Shown: positions 1 to 6,653 of the stretch, piece by piece | How positions within the stretch are numbered: the stretch's first letter is position 1 | How the letters are laid out: each line of letters opens with the position of its first letter | Origin: Phycisphaerales bacterium UBA2218 | Lineage (GTDB): Bacteria > Planctomycetota > Phycisphaerae > Sedimentisphaerales > Anaerobacaceae | Assembly: GCA_002327785.1 (NCBI GenBank) | Contig: DCUI01000241.1 | Location: forward strand, 2,441 to 14,810 | DNA: 12,370 bases | Reading direction: 5' to 3' | Notes under the pieces: generated by a model | The model's input: the letters and a program-made list of their open reading frames with translations, nothing else | Told to the model about the DNA's origin: nothing | Databases searched by the model: none | Translations under genes and position numbers: made by a program

Positions 1-952
1 ACGGCTTCACCGGCTCCTGTTCCCGAATGACCCGCTGCATCTCGACGTAACCCGCCTTGCGGAGTTCCTCTTCGCTGAAGGGCGTGGTCCCGGTCAGAAG
101 CTCGTAAAGCAGCACGCCGAGCGAGTAGATATCGGTGCGGGTATCGATATCGAGGTCGCTCAACTCCGCCTGCTCGGGACTCATGTAGGCAGGGGTGCCG
201 ATGATGTGGGCATAGCGGGTGAAGAGCGTCTTTTCCGTCAGACGCTGGTTCGTCGCTTTGGCGATCCCGAAGTCGATCACCTTGGGAACCGGCCTGCCGT
301 CATGGTGCGTGACCATGACATTGGAGGGTTTGATATCGCGGTGGATGATGCCCTTCTGATGGGCGTGCTGCACGGCGTGGCAGACCTGGATGAACAGGGC
401 CAGCCGGTCCTTGGTGCCCAGGCTATTCCTATCGCAGTACTCGGTGATGGAGACGCCCTGGACGAGCTCCATGACAAAGTACGGCCGGCCGGTCTCGGTG
501 GCCCCTGCATCAAGGACCTTGGCGATGCCGGGGTGGTCCATGAGGGCCAGGGCCTGCCTTTCGGCCTCGAATCGGGCGATCACCTGGCGGGTGTCCATCC
601 CCAGCTTGATGATCTTGAGTGCCACCTTGCGGCGGATGGGCTGCTCCTGCTCGGCCATGTAGACCACCGCCATGCCCCCTTCGCCGATCTTCTCCAGGAG
701 CTTGTACCGGCCAATGACTATACCGGGGCCTTCGGAAACCAGGGGCTCGTCCAAAATGACGCCCGGGCCCAACACAGGGACTTCGAGGAAATCACCCATT
801 TGGGGGTCCAGCTGGAGCAACGATTCAACTTCTTTCCTCAGCAACACATCGTTTCCACATGCTGTTTCCAGGTATGCCGCTCGTTCCTCGGCCGTCTTCC
901 TTTCCAGCACCTCACAAACAATCAACTTGATGTCTTTCGACCGTTCACCCAC
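1..952 (-). CDS. Serine/threonine protein kinase, C-terminus beyond the window
   Basis: Hanks-type Ser/Thr kinase, 317 codons visible; the 3' part lies off the left edge. From a GTG start at 952-950, residues 17-48 form the small N-terminal helical motif (ERAAYLETACGND, then EVESLL) common in planctomycete kinases. The kinase domain starts near residue 81 with the Gly-rich loop IGEGGMAVVY (89-98), then VALK (ATP-binding Lys113), HRDIKPSN (catalytic Asp206), DFG (227-229), GTPAYMSPEQ (APE equivalent) and DIYSLGVLLYELLTG. All catalytic residues needed for activity are present. The GTG start is chosen because GGAG lies 7 nt upstream (960-963) and family similarity begins just after it; no in-frame ATG lies close upstream. 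It follows the ECF sigma gene on the same strand across a 184-bp gap. This pairing is typical of planctomycetes and suggests phosphorylation-controlled sigma activity (inference). Whether it has a C-terminal sensor or membrane domain cannot be seen. Confidence 0.95.
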   Translation of the reverse strand, partial: MGERSKDIKLIVCEVLERKTAEERAAYLETACGNDVLLRKEVESLLQLDPQMGDFLEVPVLGPGVILDEPLVSEGPGIVIGRYKLLEKIGEGGMAVVYMAEQEQPIRRKVALKIIKLGMDTRQVIARFEAERQALALMDHPGIAKVLDAGATETGRPYFVMELVQGVSITEYCDRNSLGTKDRLALFIQVCHAVQHAHQKGIIHRDIKPSNVMVTHHDGRPVPKVIDFGIAKATNQRLTEKTLFTRYAHIIGTPAYMSPEQAELSDLDIDTRTDIYSLGVLLYELLTGTTPFSEEELRKAGYVEMQRVIREQEPVKP

Positions 953-1136
953 AGCACAACTCCATGAAGATCGCCCTCTACTACTCCATGCGGAATTCGG
1001 ACGAAAAATGGGACAGAAAAAACCGTATGACTCTGAAAATTGTGCGGTTCAGGCAAAAATAATGATGACGAATGCGGCCGGGCAAGCCTGACTGTCCCGT
1101 CTCTGGCTCAGCCACATTTTCCGGGGCGGGGCAGCC

Positions 1137-1706
1137 TCACTTGTCCAGCTCGTCTCCGGCCGCTACCTCGCGATACAGCCATAGACGAGCATAGTGCCAG
1201 TATCTGCCAGCAGTACGACGCGAGATACCCTTGATTTCGGCTGCCTGTTCCAGGGTCAGCCCCGCGAAATAGCGAAGTTTTACCAGTTCGGCAAGTTCAG
1301 GGTCCTCTTGATCCAGTTTGGTCAGGGCCTCGTCCAGTCGAACGAGATACTCCGGCGGTTCACCCACAGCCGAGTCCAAGCCCTCCAGTTCGACCCTCTG
1401 GTGGGTGCCTCCCCGTCTCTGGCTCCTCTTACACCTCGCGTGGTCTACGAGAATCCGTCTCATCGCCTCCGCTGCCGCCCCAAAGAAATGACCCCGGTTC
1501 TCCCAGCTTGGGGCGTCGCCTCCAACCAGCCGGATATACGCCTCATGCACGAGAGCGGTCGCCTGAAGGGTCTGCCCCGGCGGTTCATGGGATAGCTTCT
1601 GCGCCGCCAGAAGCCGGAGTCCCTCGTAGACCAGCGGCAAGAGTTCGTCTGTAGCCTTCGCGTCCCCCCGTTCGATGGCGTTCAAGATGCGTGTAACGTC
1701 AGTCAT
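1137..1706 (-). CDS. ECF-type RNA polymerase sigma factor (Sigma70_ECF/TIGR02999-like)
   Basis: 189-aa sigma-70 family protein of the ECF subfamily abundant in planctomycetes. Residues about 20-95 match region 2 (LLPLVYEGLRLLAAQKL, then the TALVHEAYIRLV block and the GHFFGAAAEAMRRILVDHAR helix). Residues about 125-185 form region 4, with a helix-turn-helix around LTLEQAAEIKGISRRTAGRYW for -35 recognition. Length is normal for the family. The ATG start at 1706-1704 is preceded by a strong GGGGAG ribosome-binding site about 5 nt away. No anti-sigma factor gene is adjacent; instead a Ser/Thr kinase follows on the same strand, and kinase-mediated control is known or proposed for such pairs. A weak candidate promoter (TTGCAT, 17 nt, CAAAAT on the minus strand, about 1741-1769) lies upstream. 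Target promoters cannot be read from this sequence. Confidence 0.95.
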   Translation of the reverse strand: MTDVTRILNAIERGDAKATDELLPLVYEGLRLLAAQKLSHEPPGQTLQATALVHEAYIRLVGGDAPSWENRGHFFGAAAEAMRRILVDHARCKRSQRRGGTHQRVELEGLDSAVGEPPEYLVRLDEALTKLDQEDPELAELVKLRYFAGLTLEQAAEIKGISRRTAGRYWHYARLWLYREVAAGDELDK

Positions 1707-1919
1707 ACCGACTCCCCACCGTTTTGGACCTCTGGATAGGTCATTTTGGGCGCGAAGTAGGGAGAATGCAAGTGATTTGACACCGCCGGGGCACTCGGGA
1801 TGGGTCCGTCCGATCCTCCATCACACCGGCGTCTGAGCCTTTCACCCCGCCCCGGCTGACCGCCAGCAGCAATCCACCTCTGGTTGCTCGCCCCGCCTTC
1901 TGCTTCCCCTCCCTTGCCT

Positions 1920-2003
1920 TCAAATAGTCCGTCATGTTTCCAAAGCCCCTGGCGGCAGCCAGATGTTCTGCAGGGAAAGCGACGCAAGAAGCGGCTGCGG
2001 AAC
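1920..2003. repeat. Imperfect direct repeat, copy A, with internal hairpin
   Basis: 84-bp block matching copy B at 2145-2229 at nearly 90% of positions by eye, start-to-start spacing 225 bp. Longest shared runs include the segment around GCAGCCAGATGTT and CAGGGAAAGCGACGC. It contains an inverted repeat, GTTCTGCA (1965-1972) with TGCGGAAC (1996-2003), 23-nt loop. One position is a T·G mismatch that would be a G·U wobble in the plus-strand transcript. Weak similarity continues through the spacer, so the true unit may be about 225 bp. Confidence 0.8.
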
Positions 2004-2144
2004 TGATGTCTCCCTTCGTACCAGAGCTTAGATCCCGATCTTCGGCTCCTGTGCCGTCGTTCCCGGCAGTCATCTCTCCGCGGGTCAGCGCCATCCGTGT
2101 GCTTCCACCCCCCTGCCTCCCCCTGTTCCCGCCGAACCCCGCTC

Positions 2145-2229
2145 TCAAATACTCTGTCATGATTCCAAAGTTCCCTGGCAGCAGCCAGATGTTCCGCAGG
2201 GAAAGCGACGCCCGGAGCGGCTGCGGAAC
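2145..2229. repeat. Imperfect direct repeat, copy B, with internal hairpin
   Basis: 85-bp partner of the 1920-2003 block. The one-nucleotide length difference lies in the stretch after CCAAAG. The internal inverted repeat GTTCCGCA (2191-2198) / TGCGGAAC (2222-2229) is perfect here, again with a 23-nt loop. Retention of pairing in both copies despite the stem substitution is compatible with a folded RNA or DNA element, but two copies are too few to prove it. Confidence 0.8.
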
Positions 2230-2541
2230 CTGCTCTACGTCGGTGCTCCCACCATCATCTGTAGGCATGGAGACGGCCCACCTGTGATAGAAGCCCCAAT
2301 CGTACCAGCCACGAGCCCGAGTGTACGTGCTCAATCCGAGGTGGAAGTGTTTATTGATCCTGTGGGACTCAGAAATCACAGAGAAATCATAGCCACGTCA
2401 GAGAAAGATCATGGGTGCCCAGTAGAAAGAAGGTGTGGATGGCTCCCAAGGACAACCGGCGACGTTCACCATGGGTACGGCCGGAGCTAAGACTCCGCTG
2501 AAAAGATATAGGAATGGGGAAAACAAAGGAACACGACCACG

Positions 2542-2721
2542 ATGCGACGAGAATGCTGCAAGACCACGCGCAGACACATCAAGGACCTGTTCAACGCATC
2601 TACTGGCCAGGTCACACGAAAATCAGCGGCATGGCAGGGGAGTGTCCGCTGCGGTGATGAACGCTATGAGATAATTGCTTTATGGCACGTGGACGAAAGT
2701 AATTCATTAACAAGACCATGA
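2542..2721 (+). CDS. Small hypothetical protein upstream of the HTH gene
   Basis: 59-codon ORF, ATG at 2542 to TGA at 2719-2721, just too short for many gene finders. The product is basic at the N-terminus (MRRECCKTTRRHIKDL) and ends with a hydrophobic, strand-like segment (YEIIALWHVDES). It has three cysteines (5, 6, 37), no signal peptide and no membrane segment. I do not recognise a family. A possible ribosome-binding site, AAAGGA, lies 11 nt upstream, a little far. It ends 29 bp before the GTG of the HTH gene on the same strand, so the two could be co-transcribed. The region is less GC-rich than the neighbouring core genes. It could be a chance ORF; the protein-like composition of its C-terminal half is the main argument in favour. 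Confidence 0.35.
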   Translation: MRRECCKTTRRHIKDLFNASTGQVTRKSAAWQGSVRCGDERYEIIALWHVDESNSLTRP

Positions 2722-2750
2722 ATGACCAGTTCTACTGAAGCGCAACGACA

Positions 2751-3152
2751 GTGAGATCGAAAGTCCGAAACAACGAGGACAACGTGTACCCAACCGACAT
2801 CGGTGGATGCTCGGTATACAGGGATCTTCTCGCCAATCTGGGACGGTTCTTTGAAATGCTGGAGGCGATTCGTAGCCCATGTAAATCAGACTGGCTCACT
2901 GTCGAAGATATCGCCCAGGAGCTCAAGATCTCGAAGTCCATCGTCTACCGGTTGATCCGCAACGGCGATCTGGAGGCCATCGACCTTGTTGTCGGCGATG
3001 ACGGAAGGGTCCCCCAAAAGGGACACTTTCGAATAAGACGAGAGGCCCTCAATCAGTATCTTGATGGCAAGAAGGTCAAGGCACCACCCTGTGAACCGAC
3101 TCGCCTATCCGCCCGGCGCTTCCCCAAGGTGAAGAACCATTTGGGATTATGA
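2751..3152 (+). CDS. Helix-turn-helix DNA-binding protein, excisionase (HTH_17) type
   Basis: 133 aa if the GTG at 2751 is used. Residues about 47-110 form an excisionase/MerR-like winged helix-turn-helix: WLTVEDIAQELKISKSIVYR, then LIRNGDLEAIDL and a wing ending in GHFRIRREALNQYL. The tail is basic (RRFPKVKNHLGL). Proteins of this class bind DNA at recombination sites (Xis) or act as small regulators. The start is uncertain. GTG at 2784 has a GAGG 5 nt upstream, and ATG at 2856 (residue 36) would still keep the whole domain; the first 35 residues show no feature. It reads toward a truncated tRNA-Arg gene about 145 bp downstream, which fits an excisionase next to an attachment site. No integrase gene is visible between them, so this may be the edge or scar of an element whose integrase is lost or lies at the other end. 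Confidence 0.8.
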   Translation: MRSKVRNNEDNVYPTDIGGCSVYRDLLANLGRFFEMLEAIRSPCKSDWLTVEDIAQELKISKSIVYRLIRNGDLEAIDLVVGDDGRVPQKGHFRIRREALNQYLDGKKVKAPPCEPTRLSARRFPKVKNHLGL

Positions 3153-3182
3153 GTTTTCTCGACTCCCGTTTGCCGCCGAAAG

Positions 3183-3204
3183 ACTACAACCAAACTACAA
3201 CCAA
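3183..3204. repeat. Two abutting 11-bp direct repeats (ACTACAACCAA)
   Basis: Two perfect copies of ACTACAACCAA sit side by side at 3183-3193 and 3194-3204, between the excisionase-like gene and the truncated tRNA-Arg. Short direct repeats next to an attachment core are typical of integrase arm-type or Xis binding sites. The role here is inferred from position only. Confidence 0.55.
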
Positions 3205-3295
3205 AAGGTGCATTATCTGCGATTTCTTGGATTCCTACCACTCTCTAAGTGCTTGAATCAGCAATATTTACGAAGTAGCAAGGATTTTGCCGAGT

Positions 3296-3335
<40 letters not shown>

Positions 3336-3385
3336 TCAGATCACAATGTCTCAACCATACCGTATCATCGAGAAGCCGTCAAATC

Positions 3386-3426
3386 AAAACCCGGCGAGGG
3401 CCGACGCGCGTGTCTGCGCGGGTTTT
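3386..3426 (-). terminator. Rho-independent terminator of the triple methyltransferase gene
   Basis: Inverted repeat: AAAACCCG at 3386-3393 pairs with CGGGTTTT at 3419-3426, extended by an inner GCG/CGC pair after a one-base bulge. Read on the minus strand it has an A-rich 5' arm and ends in GGGTTTT, 47 bp past the methyltransferase stop codon. It can also work in the plus direction because the arms are symmetric (AAAA...TTTT). Confidence 0.65.
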
Positions 3427-3472
3427 CGAGTAATGGCCATTCCACTGTGTGATAACGTCGGGCAGCCAATCA

Positions 3473-5056
3473 TCAATCCCGTCCCGGCAAACTCTGTTTT
3501 TTTTTCAAGGGGGCCGTCCATAAGTACACCCTGCTGCTCAGGCTCGACTGCCCATCCCCGGGCACCTTGATGACCTGGTCCGGCGTGACCCCTTGCATGT
3601 CGAACTCATGGGAGACGATTCTCGATCCCGGCTTGAGCTTCTCCAACTGCGGGATCAGCTTCACGTTCAGAGCCGGAAGCAGATAGAGCGTGACCACGCT
3701 GGCCCCGCTGAGATCCAGCGTGAAGATGTCCTTTTGCTCAATGGTCACCAGGTTGCCGACACCTTTGGCCTCCACATTCTGCTGCGATTCCTTGATCCTC
3801 CTGGGATCAATGTCGAAGCCGAAGGCCCGGCAGCCGTACTTCTTGGCGGCCGTTATGGGGATACGACCGTCACCGCAGCCGAGATCGTACAGCACATCGG
3901 TCTTGGTCACCTTCGCCAACTCCAGCATCTTCTCGACCACATTTTGCGGCGTGGGAACGTAGAGCACGTCCGGCCTGCGAAGCTCCGCGGGCGGCTCCTT
4001 CTTCAGCGGAGTCGTCCACAGGTAGACCGTGTGGTCCAGGCTGAATTCATCGTCGCCTTGCACGTGGATGACCTGGTCCGGGATGACTCCTTTCATGTCG
4101 AAATCGTGCGAGACGATCCTCGATCCCGGCTTGAGCTTGTCCAACTGCGGAATCAGCTTCACATTCAAAGTCGGCAGAAGATAGAGCGTAATCACACTTG
4201 CCCCGCTAAGGTCCAGCGTGAAGATGTCCTTCTGCTCGATGGTCACCAGCTTGCCGACGCCGTTCGCATCGACGTTCTCCCGCGACTCTTTGACGCGAAC
4301 GGGGTCGATGTCATAGCCGACGGCGCGACAGCCGTACTTCTTCGCGGCCGTGATCGGAATGCGACCGTCCCCGCAGCCCAGGTCGTACACCACGTCCTTC
4401 CTGGTCACTTTGGCCAACTCCAGCATCTTTTCGACGACCTTCTGAGGCGTGGGTACATAGACAACATCCGGCGCGCGCCCCCCTGCAGGCGGCTCCCTCT
4501 TCAGAGGGGTCGTCCAGAGGTAGATTCGATGCGTGCGGTCCGAGTCCTCGGTGTCCGGGACCGTGATGACCCGGTCCGGCGTGACCCCTTGCATGTCGAA
4601 GTCGTGCGAGACGATCCTCGATCCCGGCTTGAGCTTGTCCAACTTCGGAATCAGCTTCACATTCAGGCTCGGCAGAAGATAAAGCGTAACCACATTGGCG
4701 TCGCTGACGTCCAGTGTGAAGATATCCTTCTGCTCGATGGTCACCAGGTTGCCGACCCCGCTGGCCTCGACGTTCTGCCGCGACTCCCTGACTCGCTGGG
4801 GATCGATGTCATAGCCAAAGGCCTTGCAGCCGTATCTCTTCGCGGCCGTCACGGGGATCCGACCGTCGCCGCAGCCCAGGTCGTAGACAACGTCGGCCTT
4901 GGTCACCTTCGCCAGCTCCAGCATCTTTTCGACCACGTTCTGGGGCGTGGGCAGAAAGATGACATCGGGCTCCCGCGGCGGCTCGGCCGCCCCCACGGGC
5001 GAGATCAGGCCCATCGACACCACAACAGCACAGACAAACGATACTCGCCTTGCCAT
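3473..5056 (-). CDS. Exported protein with three tandem SAM-dependent methyltransferase domains
   Basis: 527 aa. Residues 1-24 form a signal peptide (MARR, hydrophobic core FVCAVVVSMGLI, cleavage around VGAA/EPP). The rest is exactly three 166-residue units (30-195, 196-361, 362-527). Each has the class I methyltransferase SAM-binding loop DLGCGDGRI (59-67, 225-233, 391-399), the acidic strand-2 end (Y/F)DIDP, then EQKDIFTLD, V(V/I)TLYLLP and GSRIVSH(D/E)FDM, and ends in YLWT(T/A)PLK. Single-domain relatives are common exported or DOT1-like-annotated bacterial proteins; three in one chain is unusual. Units 2 and 3 look closest, sharing RIPITAAKKYGCRA and DLSGAS. Substrate is unknown. Export is odd for a SAM enzyme, since SAM is cytoplasmic. 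The ATG at 5056 has an AGAGGGG ribosome-binding site 6 nt upstream. The 3' end contains a run of nine A in the coding strand (LKKKQ), a possible slippage site. It is probably monocistronic, with a terminator at 3386-3426. Confidence 0.92.
   Translation of the reverse strand: MARRVSFVCAVVVSMGLISPVGAAEPPREPDVIFLPTPQNVVEKMLELAKVTKADVVYDLGCGDGRIPVTAAKRYGCKAFGYDIDPQRVRESRQNVEASGVGNLVTIEQKDIFTLDVSDANVVTLYLLPSLNVKLIPKLDKLKPGSRIVSHDFDMQGVTPDRVITVPDTEDSDRTHRIYLWTTPLKREPPAGGRAPDVVYVPTPQKVVEKMLELAKVTRKDVVYDLGCGDGRIPITAAKKYGCRAVGYDIDPVRVKESRENVDANGVGKLVTIEQKDIFTLDLSGASVITLYLLPTLNVKLIPQLDKLKPGSRIVSHDFDMKGVIPDQVIHVQGDDEFSLDHTVYLWTTPLKKEPPAELRRPDVLYVPTPQNVVEKMLELAKVTKTDVLYDLGCGDGRIPITAAKKYGCRAFGFDIDPRRIKESQQNVEAKGVGNLVTIEQKDIFTLDLSGASVVTLYLLPALNVKLIPQLEKLKPGSRIVSHEFDMQGVTPDQVIKVPGDGQSSLSSRVYLWTAPLKKKQSLPGRD
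3476..4969 (-). repeat. Three in-frame 498-bp tandem repeats encoding methyltransferase domains
   Basis: Units at 4472-4969, 3974-4471 and 3476-3973 on the minus strand have identical length (166 codons) and conserved motif spacing, with no indels between the SAM-binding motifs. Sequence divergence between units is spread along the length, so they are true ancestral duplications and not an assembly duplication. Such repeats could recombine to change copy number. Confidence 0.9.
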
Positions 5057-5450
5057 AGTGTACCCCTCTCAAAAAGGACGTCGACCTATACCCGGCACGA
5101 ACGCAGTCGTTGTAAATGCGCGACGCACGGGTCTGACATTCTATTGCAGGAGCCGTGGGAAGGGAATATCATCGGGCAGAATTCACGAGGGTCGAGGTCC
5201 CCCCTCTTCAATGCTCCCGAAAGCCGGTAGGCAATCTCGCGAAGAGGCCGTATAATTCGTTCCGGCAGGTATTTGCAGATTGGTGGTATGAACGGTCGGA
5301 ACAGACGCATCGAAGCGGCGATGGGTCTCTCTGGCGACCCTCTTGGTGTTGCTCGTCGCGATTGCACGATAACGGCGGAACTCGCAGCATCTGGGGCAAC
5401 CTGCCCCCAGGCGGCGATCAGGTCTTCCGGCCGGTTGAGGAGCGCAAGAA
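5057..5450. other. Divergent intergenic region between the methyltransferase and glycosidase-like genes
   Basis: 394 bp separate the divergent starts. Small open frames cross it on both strands but none has a ribosome-binding site plus protein-like composition. It holds a candidate plus-strand promoter (5228-5256) and a GC-rich hairpin CTGGGG/CCCCAG (5391-5396 / 5405-5410, 8-nt loop), 27 bp before the ribosome-binding site of the 5451 gene. If that promoter is used, the downstream gene has a leader of about 190 nt. I see no clear promoter for the minus-strand gene. Confidence 0.5.
5228..5256 (+). promoter_or_regulatory. Candidate sigma-70 promoter for the secreted glycosidase-like gene
   Basis: TAGGCA (5228-5233, 4 of 6 to TTGACA), 17-bp spacer and a perfect TATAAT (5251-5256). 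Transcription would start near 5263, about 190 nt before the ATG at 5451. Confidence 0.4.
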
Positions 5451-6464
5451 ATGAACGGTCAAATCATCCTCGCGTTGTTGACCCTCTCGTCGCCCTGTTG
5501 GGCACAGAGCGCGGCTGATGCCGTCGGCGGTCTCATTGAGAGACTTCCGGTGGGATTCCATGAATATTCCGTCATCCTCGAACCGGACAAGGATGAGCCC
5601 GAGTGGTGGGCGGGAGCGCCGTCTGTGGTTCGAGATAAGGAGGGCACATTCTGGCTGGCCTGCCGGATGCGGACGGCCAACGCCCCTCGGGGCCTGCGAG
5701 GCTATGAAATCCGCATCCTTCGCAGCAGCGACGGCATCCACTTCACAAAGGCGCACAGCATCCGCCGAGAGGATGTGCCCATTCCGGGTTTCGAGCGGCC
5801 CGCCCTCCTGACGGACCCACAGACCAGCCAGTTCAAGTTGTATGTCTGCGGCCCGTGGAAAGATGGGCCCTGGTCGATTATCAAGTTCGACGATTCGAAC
5901 GATCCTACGCAGTTTGAGCCTGCCTCCGCGAAGCCGGTCATCAGCCCGCGGTCCTCATCCTATGACCGCGATGTCATCGTCGATGGGTACAAGGACCCGT
6001 TCATCCTCTTTGCCGAAGGCCAATACCACTGCTACGTCATCGGGACCATGCGCCGGACGGAACGCATCTATCACTTCCGCAGCCCCAACGGCGAACGATG
6101 GGAGCCGGTCGGCAGCCCATACCAGTCGATCATGGACCTCACCGGTTGGCACGACTTCTACGTCCGACCCGCCTGCGTGATCCGCGTGGGCGTCGGCTAT
6201 CTGTTCGTTTATGAAGGCTCCAATTGTGACTGGTACGATCCGGTCTACAATATCGCCACGGGCGTCGGCTTCACGTTCGATTTGCATCGCATCATCGACC
6301 TGACGCCCGATGCACCTCTGGTCGTCAGCACCACGCCCAGTGAACACTTCCACACCTGGCGTTACTCGCATTGGATGATGGTCGGTGGGGAATTCTGGGT
6401 ATATGCCGAGGTCGCCAGGCCGAACGAAACGAACGAGATTCGACTCTTTCGCTTGTCCCGGTAG
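5451..6464 (+). CDS. Secreted five-bladed beta-propeller protein, GH43/GH130-like
   Basis: 337 aa. Signal peptide at residues 1-18 (hydrophobic IILALLTL, cleavage at PCWA/QS), so it is secreted or periplasmic. The mature part has repeated beta-propeller blades with the look of the arabinanase/levansucrase fold: WWAGAPSVVRDKEGTFWLACRMR (52-74), YEIRILRSSDGIHF, FKLYVCGP, YKDPFILFAEGQYHCYVIG (180-198), IYHFRSPNGERWEPVG, GYLFVYEG and WRYSHWMMVGGEFWVYAE. Such proteins cleave or phosphorolyse glycans, or have lost catalysis. The usual first-blade catalytic Asp is not obvious (AGAPSVV in place of a DPS-type motif), while the D in KDPF is kept, so activity is uncertain. The ATG at 5451 has a GAGGAG site 8 nt upstream. 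It starts a plus-strand series with ptsP and the DUF1080 gene. I cannot assign a substrate or a firm GH family. Confidence 0.8.
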   Translation: MNGQIILALLTLSSPCWAQSAADAVGGLIERLPVGFHEYSVILEPDKDEPEWWAGAPSVVRDKEGTFWLACRMRTANAPRGLRGYEIRILRSSDGIHFTKAHSIRREDVPIPGFERPALLTDPQTSQFKLYVCGPWKDGPWSIIKFDDSNDPTQFEPASAKPVISPRSSSYDRDVIVDGYKDPFILFAEGQYHCYVIGTMRRTERIYHFRSPNGERWEPVGSPYQSIMDLTGWHDFYVRPACVIRVGVGYLFVYEGSNCDWYDPVYNIATGVGFTFDLHRIIDLTPDAPLVVSTTPSEHFHTWRYSHWMMVGGEFWVYAEVARPNETNEIRLFRLSR

Positions 6465-6542
6465 GGCACAGTCCCACAACGGCCCATTGCGTCCATACCG
6501 TCGATTCGCCCTTGCGTCGGGGGCAATTCGCGCGTAGTCTTC

Positions 6543-6570
6543 TCGGACCGAGCGGGGGAAGGCGGTCCGA
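6543..6570 (+). other. Intergenic hairpin between the glycosidase-like gene and ptsP
   Basis: Perfect 8-bp inverted repeat TCGGACCG (6543-6550) / CGGTCCGA (6563-6570) with a 12-nt purine-rich loop. No T-run follows, so a classical intrinsic terminator is not supported. It could be an RNA-processing or attenuation element, or a factor-binding palindrome, in the 189-bp gap before ptsP. Confidence 0.45.
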
Positions 6571-6653
6571 CAGCCCCTTGAACCCGTCGGGAAGGACCTC
6601 AGTAGACAACAAAGTGAAACGCAAATAAGCAGGATCATAGGTTCGAAGGCACA

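Larger units (their letters stand above)
1707..2541. other. Gene-poor region upstream of the sigma factor, with repeats
   Basis: About 830 bp with no gene I can defend. A minus-strand open frame (GTG at 2379 to TGA at 1741, 212 codons) ends 34 bp before the sigma gene, and a plus-strand frame covers 1934-2287. Both are rich in Gly/Arg or Pro/Ser, lack recognisable domains and lie over the direct repeat described separately. The two repeat copies differ by one nucleotide in length inside their conserved block, so no reading frame is conserved between them; this argues against coding. The region may be a long leader of the sigma-kinase operon, decayed DNA, or a non-coding repeat family. A third, weakly similar repeat unit may lie at about 1770-1919. 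Confidence 0.5.

Noticed and set aside
728..740. Second copy of CTTCGGAAAC resembling the tRNA-Arg loop junction
   Set aside because: It lies inside the kinase coding sequence in the opposite orientation; a 10-bp coincidence and not an att repeat.
206..967. 253-codon plus-strand open frame over the kinase
   Set aside because: It is the complement of the kinase domain, whose motifs (HRDIKPSN, DFG, SPEQ) are unmistakable on the minus strand.
1010..1098. GGGACAG (1010-1016) and CTGTCCC (1092-1098) as an inverted repeat in the sigma-kinase spacer
   Set aside because: A 7-bp match separated by 75 bp is easily explained by chance; no promoter or operator context.
1703..1987. 94-codon minus-strand ORF overlapping the sigma start by ATGA
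   Set aside because: The overlap looks like translational coupling, but the ORF is another frame of the repeat region with no protein-like features.
1741..2379. 212-codon minus-strand ORF just upstream of the sigma factor
   Set aside because: Low-complexity Gly/Arg-rich sequence with no domain, a GTG start without a clear ribosome-binding site, and the DNA repeat inside it changes frame between copies; kept only as part of the gene-poor region.
3593..5230. 545-codon open frame antisense to the triple methyltransferase
   Set aside because: Its internal repetition mirrors the three methyltransferase units, and composition and lack of a ribosome-binding site mark it as a shadow.
5273..5360. 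Short hydrophobic reading frame before the glycosidase-like gene
   Set aside because: It encodes a membrane-like stretch for some 12 residues, but there is no start codon in frame between the preceding stop and the stretch.
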